From the NCBI RefSeq assembly GCF_025643595.1, contig NZ_CP102826.1, positions 1,922,001 through 1,986,000 of the forward strand: a stretch of 64,000 bases of DNA. The letters are read 5' to 3'. A program made the position numbers and the translations under genes. The notes under the pieces were generated by a model. It saw only the letters and a program-made list of their open reading frames with translations, was not told the DNA's origin and ran no database searches. Source of the stretch: Saccharopolyspora rosea (GTDB taxonomy: Bacteria > Actinomycetota > Actinomycetes > Mycobacteriales > Pseudonocardiaceae). Of this stretch, positions 19,813 to 28,308 are shown in pieces (the stretch's first letter is position 1; each line of letters starts with the position of its first letter).

Positions 19813-20295
19813 TCAGCCCTTCTCCAGGATTTCGCTGGCCGCGCGGAGACCGTCCGCGGTGCCGACGACGACCACCAGGTCACCGGCGGCGAACTCGAAG
19901 TCCGGCCGCGGGGACGGGTGCACCGCACCACCGCGGACGACCGCGACGATCGACGTCGAGGTGCGGGTGCGCATCTCGGTCTCGCCGAGCGTCCGGCCCG
20001 CGTACGGGGAGTTCGGGGTGACCGGCAGCTGCCACGTGGTGACTCCGGTCACCTCGCGTTGCTGCTCGGTGAGCTGGGCGACGAGCTGCGGGGCGCCGAG
20101 CAGGTTGGCCAGCGCGCTGGTCTCCTCGGTGGTCAGATCAACCGACGCCGCGACCTTGTCGGGGTCGTCGTGGTCGGACACGATCAGCTCGAACCGGCCG
20201 TCACGGTAGGTGATCACACCGATGCGGTGGCCGGAGCGGGTCGTGAAGTCCTGCTGCGTCCCGAGTCCTGGAAGCGGGGTCACTGTGACGTCCAC
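19813..20295 (-). CDS. khtT: TrkA-C regulatory subunit, KhtT type
   Basis: 160 residues, GTG start. The N-terminal half (VTPLPGLGTQQDFTTRSGHR) is the KhtT N domain; residues about 85-155 form a TrkA-C (RCK_C) fold, SPYAGRTLGETEMRTRTSTS to FEFAAGDLVVVVGTADGL. In Bacillus KhtT gates KhtU and senses c-di-AMP and pH. It is first in its operon and appears leaderless: TAGGGT (plus-strand ACCCTA 20304-20309) ends 8 bases before the GTG. Confidence 0.88.
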   Translation of the reverse strand: MDVTVTPLPGLGTQQDFTTRSGHRIGVITYRDGRFELIVSDHDDPDKVAASVDLTTEETSALANLLGAPQLVAQLTEQQREVTGVTTWQLPVTPNSPYAGRTLGETEMRTRTSTSIVAVVRGGAVHPSPRPDFEFAAGDLVVVVGTADGLRAASEILEKG

Positions 20296-20303
20296 GGTCG
20301 CCG

Positions 20304-20309
20304 ACCCTA
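20304..20309 (-). promoter_or_regulatory. -10 box of khtT, probably leaderless
   Basis: On the minus strand TAGGGT stands 8 bases before the GTG of khtT, close to the spacing seen before recN and the NUDIX gene. Confidence 0.5.
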
Positions 20310-20479
20310 ATACATGCCCCTCGACGAATGTTCACATTCTTCGCATCTGGCGTCGTGGTGGACTGTGCCGGGGGTGACCCGGACTCGCCTGGGGGACGTC
20401 GGTGCCGACCGGGCAGAATGGGTTGTTGGTCCGGCGCACGCCGACCGGTCAACGTTCACCCAGGGGGAGGAAGTACGAC

Positions 20480-21202
20480 GTGGCACACGCCCAGCTCCGC
20501 GGTGTGGTGGCCCTCGACGGACCGTCGGGCACCGGCAAGTCCACGGTGTCCCGGAGGTTGGCCTCGGCGCTCGGCGCGACCTATCTCGACACCGGCGCGA
20601 TGTACCGCGCGGCGACGCTGGCGGTGCTGCGGGCCGGAGCAGATCCGTCCGACGAGGCGGAGGTGCGGCGGATCGTCTCCGCGGCACGGCTGGTCGTCGG
20701 TACCGATCCCGGGCACCCCGAGGTGTTGCTGGACGGCGTCGACGTCGGCCGGGAGATCCGAGGACCGCAGGTGACCGCTGCGGTGTCCGCGGTGTCCGCG
20801 GTCGCGGAGGTGCGGCGGCTGCTCGTCGGGCAGCAGCGCGAGGTGATCCGCCGGGCGCTGGTCTCCCCGGGCGGGATCGTCGTGGAGGGGCGCGACATCG
20901 GTACCGCGGTCGCTCCGGAGGCCGGGCTGAAGGTCTACCTGACCGCGTCCGCGCGCGCCCGGGCGGAGCGGCGGACCGCGCAGGACGTCTCCGAGGGGCG
21001 TGCCGGGAACCTGGACCGGACGCACCAGGACGTGCAGCGCAGGGACGCGCTCGACTCGGGGCGGGCGGTCTCGCCGCTGCGCATGGCCGACGACGCGGTG
21101 GAGCTGGACACGACCGAACTCGACCTGCCCGCGGTGCTCGAACAGCTGCACAAGCTCGTGGAGCTGCGGGGGCTGACCGACCCGGAACGGACCGCGCCAT
21201 GA
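20480..21202 (+). CDS. cmk: Cytidylate kinase
   Basis: 240 residues from GTG 20480, preceded by GGGGGAGG at 20463-20470. It phosphorylates CMP and dCMP with ATP. The P-loop is GPSGTGKST (residues about 14-22), TYLDTGAMYRAATL binds the NMP, and VVEGRDIGTAVAPEAGLKVY plus LDRTHQDVQRRDALDSGR complete the family core. It overlaps the acyltransferase start by 4 bases. cmk directly before der is the usual order, here with one gene inserted. Confidence 0.95.
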   Translation: MAHAQLRGVVALDGPSGTGKSTVSRRLASALGATYLDTGAMYRAATLAVLRAGADPSDEAEVRRIVSAARLVVGTDPGHPEVLLDGVDVGREIRGPQVTAAVSAVSAVAEVRRLLVGQQREVIRRALVSPGGIVVEGRDIGTAVAPEAGLKVYLTASARARAERRTAQDVSEGRAGNLDRTHQDVQRRDALDSGRAVSPLRMADDAVELDTTELDLPAVLEQLHKLVELRGLTDPERTAP

Positions 21203-21873
21203 CTGACGGCGTTCTGCCCGAAGGGGCTTCCCCGGCACTGCACCGGTTCGGTCAGTGGATCGGGCGCACGTTCGTGCGGCTGCCGTTCCGGGTGCGGGTG
21301 CACGGAGCGGAGCGGATCCCCGAGTCCGGGCCGGTCGTGCTGGTGTCGAACCACAGCTCGATGTTGGACGGGCCGTTGCTGTTCGGGACGCTGCGGCGCC
21401 CGGTGGTCTTCCTGATCAAGCGCGAGATGTTCCGCGGTGCGCTCGGATGGTTCCTGCGCCGCATCGGGCAGCTGTCGGTGCGGCGCGGCGAACCCGACCG
21501 CACACCGCTGCTGGCCGCCGTGCGCGTGCTGCGCGCGGGCGGCATGGTCGGGGTGTTCCCCGAAGGCACGCGAGGTGCCGGTGACGTGGACAATGCCCAG
21601 CACGGGGCGGCGTGGTTGGCGCGGACCGCCGGGGCCCGGTTGCTGCCGGTGGTGTGCCGGGGGACGCGTCGTCCGCCCGGCCGGGGCCGTAGGCTGCTTC
21701 CCCGGATCGACGTGTTGTTCGGGGAACCGGTCACGCTGCCCACCGCCAAGGGGCGCGCCGGGCTGGTCGAGGCGACCGAACGGGTGCGGAGCGAACTGGT
21801 CGAGCTGATCAGCGAGCTGGATCGGATGGTGGCCGACCAGCACCAAGACGATGTGAGAGGGAAACGAGCGTGA
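21199..21873 (+). CDS. 1-acyl-sn-glycerol-3-phosphate acyltransferase family (PlsC-like)
   Basis: 224 residues, ATG overlapping the cmk stop. The acyltransferase motif H-x4-D is NHSSMLD (residues about 51-57), and the glycerophosphate-binding motif is FPEGTRG (about 119-125). The family acylates lysophosphatidic acid or related acceptors; the acceptor cannot be told here. There is no strong membrane segment, so it is probably peripheral. A gene of this family between cmk and der is common in actinobacteria. Confidence 0.88.
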   Translation: MTDGVLPEGASPALHRFGQWIGRTFVRLPFRVRVHGAERIPESGPVVLVSNHSSMLDGPLLFGTLRRPVVFLIKREMFRGALGWFLRRIGQLSVRRGEPDRTPLLAAVRVLRAGGMVGVFPEGTRGAGDVDNAQHGAAWLARTAGARLLPVVCRGTRRPPGRGRRLLPRIDVLFGEPVTLPTAKGRAGLVEATERVRSELVELISELDRMVADQHQDDVRGKRA

Positions 21874-23309
21874 CCGACGAGTCGCTGGACGGCGCCGGCC
21901 TGGACGGCACGTGGACCGACGAGTCCGAATGGGCCCGGTTCGACGTCGAGCCGGAGGCCGAGGAGTCGACCGGTCCGCCGCCGCAGCCGGTGCTGGCCGT
22001 GGTCGGCCGCCCCAACGTGGGCAAGTCGACGCTGGTCAACCGCCTGCTGGGCAGGCGTGAGGCAGTCGTGCAGGACACCCCGGGCGTCACCCGGGACCGG
22101 GTCGCCTACGACGCGCTGTGGAACGGCCGCCGCTTCACCGTCGTCGACACCGGCGGCTGGGAGCCGGACGCCAAGGGCTTGCAGGCGTCGGTGGCCGCGC
22201 AGGCCGAGCTGGCCATGAACACCGCCGACGCGGTGCTGCTGGTGGTGGACGCGCAGGTCGGCGCCACCGCCACCGAGGAGGCGGTGGCCCGGGTGCTGCG
22301 CCGGTCCGAGCGTCCGGTGCTGGTCGCGGCCAACAAGGTCGACGACGAGCGCACCATGGCCGAGGTGCACTCGCTGTGGTCGCTGGGCCTGGGTGAGCCG
22401 TTGCCGGTCAGCGGTCTGCACGGTCGAGGCTCCGGGGACCTGCTGGACCGCGTGCTGGAGTCGTTCCCCGCCACGCCGCGCGAGAAGATCGGCGGGTCGG
22501 GCGGGCCGCGCCGCGTCGCGCTGGTCGGCAAGCCGAACGTGGGCAAGTCGAGCCTGCTCAACCGGTTGACCGGCGAGGAGCGGTCGGTGGTGCACGAAGC
22601 CGCCGGTACCACGGTCGACCCGGTGGACTCCCTGGTCGAGCTGGACGGCGAGCTGTGGCGGTTCGTCGACACCGCGGGGCTGCGCAAGCGGGTCAAGACC
22701 GCCAGCGGCACCGAGTACTACGCGTCGCTGCGGACCAAGTCGGCCATCGAAGCCGCCGAGGTCGCGATCGTGCTCATCGACGGGTCGCAGCCGTTGAGCG
22801 AGCAGGACCTCCGGGTGATCACGATGGTCGTCGAGGCCGGTCGTGCGTTGGTGATCGCCTACAACAAGTGGGACCTGGTCGACGACGACCGCCGGCGGCA
22901 GCTGGAGAAGGAGATCGACCGCGAGCTGGTGCGCGTGCGGTGGGCCGAACGCGTCAACGTCTCGGCGCGCACCGGTCGCGCGGTGGCCAAGCTGGCCCCG
23001 ACGCTGCGCACGGCTCTGGAGTCGTGGGACACCCGGATCCCCACCGGGCGGCTCAACGGGTGGCTGTCCGATCTGGTCGCCGCGAACCCGCCGCCGGTGC
23101 GCAGCGGGAAGCAGCCGAAGATCCTGTTCGCCACGCAGGCGCACACCCGCCCGCCGACGCTGGTGCTGTTCACCACCGGATTCCTGGAGGCCGGTTACCG
23201 CCGGTTCATCGAACGGAAGTTCCGGGAGACGTTCGGTTTCGTCGGCAGCCCGGTGCGCATCTCGGTCCGCGTCCGCGAGAGCAAGAAGGCCCGAACCGGG
23301 CGCGGGTGA
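21870..23309 (+). CDS. der: Ribosome-assembly GTPase Der (EngA)
   Basis: 479 residues, GTG overlapping the previous stop. Two tandem GTPase domains are visible: the first from [20 protein letters not shown] (about residue 46) with DTGG and NKVD, the second from [20 protein letters not shown] (about 219) with DTAGLRKR and NKWD. A KH-like C-terminal domain follows ([20 protein letters not shown]). It acts in 50S assembly. The ~40 N-terminal residues are acidic. Last gene of the conserved block. Confidence 0.96.
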   Translation: MTDESLDGAGLDGTWTDESEWARFDVEPEAEESTGPPPQPVLAVVGRPNVGKSTLVNRLLGRREAVVQDTPGVTRDRVAYDALWNGRRFTVVDTGGWEPDAKGLQASVAAQAELAMNTADAVLLVVDAQVGATATEEAVARVLRRSERPVLVAANKVDDERTMAEVHSLWSLGLGEPLPVSGLHGRGSGDLLDRVLESFPATPREKIGGSGGPRRVALVGKPNVGKSSLLNRLTGEERSVVHEAAGTTVDPVDSLVELDGELWRFVDTAGLRKRVKTASGTEYYASLRTKSAIEAAEVAIVLIDGSQPLSEQDLRVITMVVEAGRALVIAYNKWDLVDDDRRRQLEKEIDRELVRVRWAERVNVSARTGRAVAKLAPTLRTALESWDTRIPTGRLNGWLSDLVAANPPPVRSGKQPKILFATQAHTRPPTLVLFTTGFLEAGYRRFIERKFRETFGFVGSPVRISVRVRESKKARTGRG

Positions 23310-23367
23310 GCAGTGTTGATCACCGTGCGCACGGGTGGCGTGTGCGTTCGGTTCCCGGCTTCGGCGC

Positions 23368-23373
23368 TAGTCT
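23368..23373 (+). promoter_or_regulatory. Possible -10 box before the two-component pair
   Basis: TAGTCT fits the TANNNT consensus, 36 bases before the response-regulator start in the 100-base gap after der. Confidence 0.35.
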
Positions 23374-23409
23374 GCTGGCGTTCTCGGGAAGCAGGGGAGG
23401 TGACCGAGA

Positions 23410-24093
23410 GTGCGGACCGACGACGGTGGGGCGCCGATCCGCGTGGTGCTGGCCGACGACGAGCCGATGTTGCGGCGGGGACTTCGGGTGCTGCTGGAAA
23501 GCGGTGGTCCCATCCGGGTCGTCGCGGAGGCCGCGGACGGTGACCGGTTGGTGTCCGCGGTGCGCGCGCACCGCCCGGACGTCGCGCTGGTCGACGTGCA
23601 GATGCCGGGCAAGGACGGGCTGACCGCGTTGCGCGACCTGCGGGCGCTCGGCCAACCGCCCGCCACCGCCGTGCTCACCACGTTCGACCTGGACGAGTAC
23701 GTGGCCGACGCCCTGCGGTACGGGGCGAACGGTTTCCTGCTCAAGGACGCCGAACCGGCCGTGCTGGTGCGGGCGGTGCAGGACCTCGCGGCCGGAGGCG
23801 CGGTGCTCGATCCGCGCATCACGGCGCGACTGCTGCCGCGGCTGCGTTCCATGGGGGACACCACGCGCGAAGCGCGACTGGTGCGGTCTCTTTCGGCGCG
23901 GGAGCAACAGGTTCTGCGGCTGCTGGCGGTCGGTCGGTCCAATGCCGACATCGGTGTCCGGTTGGGACTGACGGAGGCGACGGTCAAGAGCTACGTCTCC
24001 ACGGTGCTGAGCAAGCTCGGGGCGCAGAACCGGGTGCAGGCGGCGTTGATGGCGCAACGGGTGTCGGACCTGGACGACGTCGACCCGAGGTGA
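23410..24093 (+). CDS. NarL/FixJ-family response regulator
   Basis: 227 residues, GTG start. The receiver domain (about 10-128) has the acidic pair DD at 16-17, the phospho-acceptor D62 in VALVDVQMPGKDG, T in VLTTFDLDEYV and K in FLLKDAEP. The LuxR-type helix-turn-helix is at about 155-215 (LSAREQQVLRLLAVGRSNAD, TVKSYVSTVLSKLG). It is followed 3 bases later by its sensor kinase. The signal is unknown. Confidence 0.93.
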   Translation: MRTDDGGAPIRVVLADDEPMLRRGLRVLLESGGPIRVVAEAADGDRLVSAVRAHRPDVALVDVQMPGKDGLTALRDLRALGQPPATAVLTTFDLDEYVADALRYGANGFLLKDAEPAVLVRAVQDLAAGGAVLDPRITARLLPRLRSMGDTTREARLVRSLSAREQQVLRLLAVGRSNADIGVRLGLTEATVKSYVSTVLSKLGAQNRVQAALMAQRVSDLDDVDPR

Positions 24094-24096
24094 GTT

Positions 24097-25188
24097 GTGC
24101 GGTGGCTGATCCGCGAACGGCGGCGGCTGGGGGTGGAGGCCCTGACCGTGGGCATCCCGGTGGCCGCCGTGCTGTTCGCCTACCAGGAGCCCGGCTTCGC
24201 GCTGTGGTCCGGACTGGCGGCGTCGCTGTTGCTGCCCGTGCGGCTGCGGTGGCCGCGGATCGCGGTGCTGCTGTGCGTGCCCGCGTTGGCCGGGGGACTC
24301 GGTTGGGCGCCCGCGATCGTGGCGTTGTTCGCGCTCGGACGGGCGCAGCCGCGTTTCTGGCCGCTGACTTCGTGGGGCGCGGTGGTGGCGTTGTCCGCGG
24401 TGCTGCCGGTGCTCGTCCTCCAGTCGCTGGGCGTGGGTGCCATCGTGCTGACGATCAGCTTCGTGGTGCTGGCGGCCGGGGCTCCCGCGGCGCTGGGGGC
24501 GCTGGTGGCCCTGCGGCAGCAGCTGGCGGTGAGCCTGTGCCGGTTGCGGGAGGCGGTGGACGCGCAACTGCGGGCCAGGGCCGAGACCGCGCGCGCCGAG
24601 GAGCGGGCGCGCATCGCGCGGGAGATCCACGACGCGGTGGGGCACCACGTGACCTTGATCGCCGTCGAGTCGGCCGCGCTGGCGGCCACGACCGGCGAAG
24701 CCGAGTCGAAGGACACCGCGCTGCGCGTGCGCGAGCTCGCCAGGCAGGCGTTGGACGAGATGCGCGTCACACTCGGCCTCGGTGGCGGCCGTTCCGAACA
24801 GCCCGGCCTGCGCACCATCCCGGACCTGGTGGGACGTGCCCGGGACGCCGGCGTCGACGTGGAGCTGTCCACCGAAGTCACCGGCGAACCGGCGGCCTCG
24901 GTGCAGCGCGCCGCCTACCGGGTCGTGCAGGAGGCGTTGACCAACGCCTCGAAGCACGCGCCGGGAGCCCCGGTCCGCGTCCGGCTCGACGACGGGGACG
25001 GAGAACTGCGGGTCAGCGTGATCAACGGTGCGTCCGGCGATGTCGTTCCCGAGGCGAGCGGTGGTGGTTCCGGGTTGGAGGGGTTGTCCGAGCGGGTCCG
25101 GATGGCCGGCGGTCGGCTGCACGCAGGACGGGCCGACGACGGCGGCTTCGAATTGGTGGCCGTGCTGCCCGGGGTCGCCGCGCCGTAG
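24097..25188 (+). CDS. NarL-type sensor histidine kinase
   Basis: 363 residues, GTG start. Five or six membrane segments fill residues about 8-140 with almost no extracellular domain, so it probably senses a membrane-related signal. The HisKA_3 phospho-acceptor is in ARIAREIHDAVGHHVTLIAV, near residue 186. The ATP-binding domain starts at VVQEALTNASKHAPGAPV (N box) and ends with GSGLEGLSERVRMAGG (G box). Partner of the preceding regulator. Confidence 0.92.
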   Translation: MRWLIRERRRLGVEALTVGIPVAAVLFAYQEPGFALWSGLAASLLLPVRLRWPRIAVLLCVPALAGGLGWAPAIVALFALGRAQPRFWPLTSWGAVVALSAVLPVLVLQSLGVGAIVLTISFVVLAAGAPAALGALVALRQQLAVSLCRLREAVDAQLRARAETARAEERARIAREIHDAVGHHVTLIAVESAALAATTGEAESKDTALRVRELARQALDEMRVTLGLGGGRSEQPGLRTIPDLVGRARDAGVDVELSTEVTGEPAASVQRAAYRVVQEALTNASKHAPGAPVRVRLDDGDGELRVSVINGASGDVVPEASGGGSGLEGLSERVRMAGGRLHAGRADDGGFELVAVLPGVAAP

Positions 25189-25242
25189 GCTGTCGTCGCG
25201 CCCGGCACCGATCGACGACGTGGAACGGAGTGTGCGACGAGC

Positions 25243-26076
25243 ATGCGACACCTTCGACTGCCCGCCGGGGACGCGATGCCGGTGCTGGGGCAGGGAACCT
25301 GGGGGATGGGCGAACGGGCCGCGCGGCGCGCCGACGAGATCGACGCGCTCCGGCACGGTCTCGACCTGGGCCTGGGGTTGATCGACACCGCCGAGATGTA
25401 CGGCAGCGGTGGCGCCGAGGAGGTCGTGGGCGAGGCGATCGCCGGGCGGCGCGACGAGGTGTTCCTGGTCAGCAAGGTGTTCCCGCACAACGCCGGGCGG
25501 CGCGCGGCCGTCGAGGCGTGCGAGCGCAGCCTGCGGCGGCTCGGTGCGGACCACCTCGACCTGTACCTGCTGCACTGGCGGGGCGGCACCCCGCTGGAGG
25601 AGACCTTCGAAGCGTTCGACCAGCTGCGCGCCGACGGCAAGATCCGGCACTTCGGCGTGAGCAACTTCGACCCCGACGACATGGCCGAGCTGTTCGGCAC
25701 CGACCTCGGCCGGGAGTGCGCCACCGACCAGGTGCTGTTCAACCTGACCCGGCGCGGCGTCGAGTGGGACCTGCTGCCGTGGTGCGCGCAGCGGGAGGTG
25801 CCCGTGATGGCGTACTCGCCGATCGAGCAGGGCAGGCTGCTCGGCGCGCCGGCGCTGCGGGAGGTCGCCGAGCGCCATTCCGCCACCCCCGCCCAGATCG
25901 CGGTCGCCTGGGTGCTGGCGCACGCGGGCGTGTGCGCGATCCCGAAGGCGGCGACCCGGCAGCACGTCGCGGAGAACGCTGCCGTGCTCGACATCGAGCT
26001 GTCCGACGCCGATCTGGCCGACCTGGACGCGGCGTTCCCCGCGCCGTCCGGGCCGGTGCCGCTGGAGATCCTCTGA
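25243..26076 (+). CDS. Aldo/keto reductase
   Basis: 277 residues, ATG start; TAGGCT at 25186-25191 is a possible -10. The catalytic tetrad is present: D and Y in GLIDTAEMYGSGGAEE, K in EVFLVSKVFP, H in LDLYLLHWRG. NADPH binding is indicated by CAIPKAATRQHVAENA near the C-terminus. The family reduces aldehydes and ketones; substrate unknown. A strong hairpin follows the stop. Confidence 0.9.
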   Translation: MRHLRLPAGDAMPVLGQGTWGMGERAARRADEIDALRHGLDLGLGLIDTAEMYGSGGAEEVVGEAIAGRRDEVFLVSKVFPHNAGRRAAVEACERSLRRLGADHLDLYLLHWRGGTPLEETFEAFDQLRADGKIRHFGVSNFDPDDMAELFGTDLGRECATDQVLFNLTRRGVEWDLLPWCAQREVPVMAYSPIEQGRLLGAPALREVAERHSATPAQIAVAWVLAHAGVCAIPKAATRQHVAENAAVLDIELSDADLADLDAAFPAPSGPVPLEIL

Positions 26077-26081
26077 GCCGC

Positions 26082-26109
26082 GGCCGGTTCCGCTCCGGCG
26101 GAACCGGCC
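26082..26109. terminator. Bidirectional terminator between convergent genes
   Basis: ggccggttccgc (26082-26093) and gcggaaccggcc (26098-26109) form a perfect 12-bp stem with a 4-base loop. It begins 6 bases after the aldo/keto reductase stop and ends exactly against the stop codon of the convergent peptidase gene, so it can serve both. Confidence 0.8.
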
Positions 26110-28182
26110 CTACCGGGCCAGGGCGTGGCGGAGGAAGTCCACCTGCAGCAGCAGGAGGTTCTCGCTGGTCGTCTCGTCGGTGGGCATGTGGCTGACGCCG
26201 GGCAGCGGGAGCATCGCGTGCGGGCGCGCCGCGGCGGTGAGCGCCGCCGACAGCCGCAGCGCGTGCGCCATCACGACGTTGTCGTCGACCGTGCCGTGCA
26301 CGATCAGCATCGGCCGGGCCAGCTTGTCCGCGTCGGCCAGCAGCGAGTTGGCCTCGTAGACCTCGGGTGCCGTGTGCGGGTCGCCGAGGTAGCGCTCGGT
26401 GTAGTGGGTGTCGTACAGCCGCCAGTCGACCACGCCTGCACCGACGATCGCGGCGTGGAAGACGTCCGGCCTGCGCAGCACCGCCAGGGCGGACAGGTAG
26501 CCGCCGAAGGACCAGCCTCGGATGGCGACCCTGTTCAGGTCGAGCTCGGGGTGTTCCGCGGCGGCCGCGTGCAGCGCGTCGACCTGGTCCTGCAGCGTCG
26601 GTCCGGCCAGGTCACCGGCGATCGCGCGGTCCCAGTCCGGGTCCCGGCCGGTCATCCCGCGACCGTCGGTGACCAGCACGGCGAACCCCTGGTCGGCGAA
26701 CCACTGCGAGGTCAGGTAGCCCTGCTGGCGGGCGAGCACGCGCTGGGCCTGCGGGCCGCCGTACGGGTCGACCAGCACCGGCAGCGGGCCGCCCCGGTGG
26801 TCCGCGGGCAGCAGCAGCGCGCTGCGCAACCGCCGCTCGCCGAGGCGCAGGAGTTCGACGTTGAGCGTCATGCCGTGCTCTTCGGCGACGTTGCCGACCT
26901 CGGCGACCTGCTCGGAGCCGCGCAGCACCCGCACCCGGGTCCGCGGTTCGTCGAGCGTGCCGGAGGCGACGACCAGCACGTCGTCGCGGCGCGTTCCGGT
27001 GTGGACACCGGGGCCGCTCGTGAGCCGCTGCGCTCCGGATTCGGTGACCCGGTAGAGGTGGATCTCCGCCGGGTCGTCCTCGGACGCCGACACGAGGACG
27101 TCGTCGTCGACGTCGAGCACCGCGCGGACCTGGAGGGGCGCGGACGTCCAGGCGCGGTCGCCGACGACCAGCCGGTACGCGCCGTCCTCGGCGGCGACCC
27201 GGACGAGCCGGCCATCCGGGGTCCACGCGGGCCACCCGGTCTTGATCTCGATCCAGTGCGGGTCGACGTCGCGGTGCAGTTCCTCGGTGCGGCCGGTGTG
27301 CGGGTCGACGGCGAGGACCAGCTGGGTGCGCTGGTCCCGGCTCTGCACCGCGATCAGCGGACGACCGTGCGCCGACCAGTGCGCGGCGACCAGGTACGGG
27401 TAGGCGGCGCGGTCCCAGTCGACGTCGGTCCGCCGGCCGTCGAGGGCGAGCACGGCGAGCGAGACGTCGGCGTTGTCGGTGCCGGCCGCCGGGTAGCGCA
27501 TGGCCCGAGGTGGGCGGGACGGGTCGGCGGGGTCGGTGAGGTACCAGTGCCCGACCGGGGATTCGTCGACGCGGGCGGCCAGCAGCGCCGAGCCGTCCGG
27601 CGCCCACCAGTAGCCCCGGTAGCGGCTCATCTCCTCGGCCGCGATGAACTCGGCCGCGCCCCAGGTGACGTCCGGGCCGTCCGGTTCGACCACGGCGCGG
27701 TCGTCGGAACCGTCCACATCGATCAGTCGCAGCGTTCCGCCGGACAGGTAGGCGATTCGGTTGCCGTCCGGGGCCGGGCGCGGGTCGGCGACCGGGCCGC
27801 GGGCGGGCAGTTCGCGGGTGGTTCCGGCCGCGACGTCGGTGGCGAACAGGCGTCCGGACACGGCGAAGGCGACCAACGCGGCCGCCTGGTCGGTGGCGTA
27901 GCCGGTGATGCCGGTGGCCCGTTCCCGAGCGCGTTCCCGGCGGGCCTGCTCCTCGGCGGAGACCGAGTCGCCCGCCCGCAGCGCGTCGGGGTCGGCCAGC
28001 ACCCGTTCCCGGCCGGTCGTCGTGTCCAACGCCCACAAGCGGTTGCTGCGGTCGGTGCCGTCGGCGGAGCGGAGGAACAGCACGGTGTCGCCGCTGCCGG
28101 ACACCGTGAAGTTCCTGGGGGCGCCGAGGGTGAAGCCCTGCGTGCGGGCACTGCGGCGGGGGAACGACGACGCTGACGTCAT
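26110..28182 (-). CDS. S9 family prolyl oligopeptidase (dipeptidyl-peptidase IV-like)
   Basis: 690 residues from ATG 28182 (MTSASSFPRRSART); in-frame extension to 28275 is possible but unsupported. The N-terminal ~420 residues are a DPP-IV-type beta-propeller (FAVSGRLFATDVAAGTTREL; EEMSRYRGYWWAPDGSALLA carries the conserved EE-type motif). The C-terminal alpha/beta hydrolase has the serine in GWSFGGYLSALAVL, aspartate in VHGTVDDNVVMAH and histidine in LPGVSHMP. No signal peptide is seen, so it is probably cytoplasmic and degrades proline-containing peptides. Confidence 0.9.
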   Translation of the reverse strand: MTSASSFPRRSARTQGFTLGAPRNFTVSGSGDTVLFLRSADGTDRSNRLWALDTTTGRERVLADPDALRAGDSVSAEEQARRERARERATGITGYATDQAAALVAFAVSGRLFATDVAAGTTRELPARGPVADPRPAPDGNRIAYLSGGTLRLIDVDGSDDRAVVEPDGPDVTWGAAEFIAAEEMSRYRGYWWAPDGSALLAARVDESPVGHWYLTDPADPSRPPRAMRYPAAGTDNADVSLAVLALDGRRTDVDWDRAAYPYLVAAHWSAHGRPLIAVQSRDQRTQLVLAVDPHTGRTEELHRDVDPHWIEIKTGWPAWTPDGRLVRVAAEDGAYRLVVGDRAWTSAPLQVRAVLDVDDDVLVSASEDDPAEIHLYRVTESGAQRLTSGPGVHTGTRRDDVLVVASGTLDEPRTRVRVLRGSEQVAEVGNVAEEHGMTLNVELLRLGERRLRSALLLPADHRGGPLPVLVDPYGGPQAQRVLARQQGYLTSQWFADQGFAVLVTDGRGMTGRDPDWDRAIAGDLAGPTLQDQVDALHAAAAEHPELDLNRVAIRGWSFGGYLSALAVLRRPDVFHAAIVGAGVVDWRLYDTHYTERYLGDPHTAPEVYEANSLLADADKLARPMLIVHGTVDDNVVMAHALRLSAALTAAARPHAMLPLPGVSHMPTDETTSENLLLLQVDFLRHALAR

Positions 28183-28216
28183 GGGCTCAGCGTGCCAGGC
28201 GCGCGGTGTCCGCGGG

Positions 28217-28249
28217 CAAGGTGGTCCGCCGTTCGCGGTGCGCACCTTG
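28217..28249. promoter_or_regulatory. Inverted repeat and -35-like box in the peptidase/GH43 divergent gap
   Basis: caaggtg (28217-28223) and caccttg (28243-28249) are 7-bp arms 19 bases apart. The right arm runs into TTGACA (28247-28252), a good -35 for the GH43 gene, though no clear -10 follows. The gap carries the promoters of both divergent genes. Confidence 0.35.
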
Positions 28250-28308
28250 ACACCGCGCACAGCGTGCACATTCACTCGCTGTGGGTGAGCGTGGGGAAGG
28301 CGGGGCGG

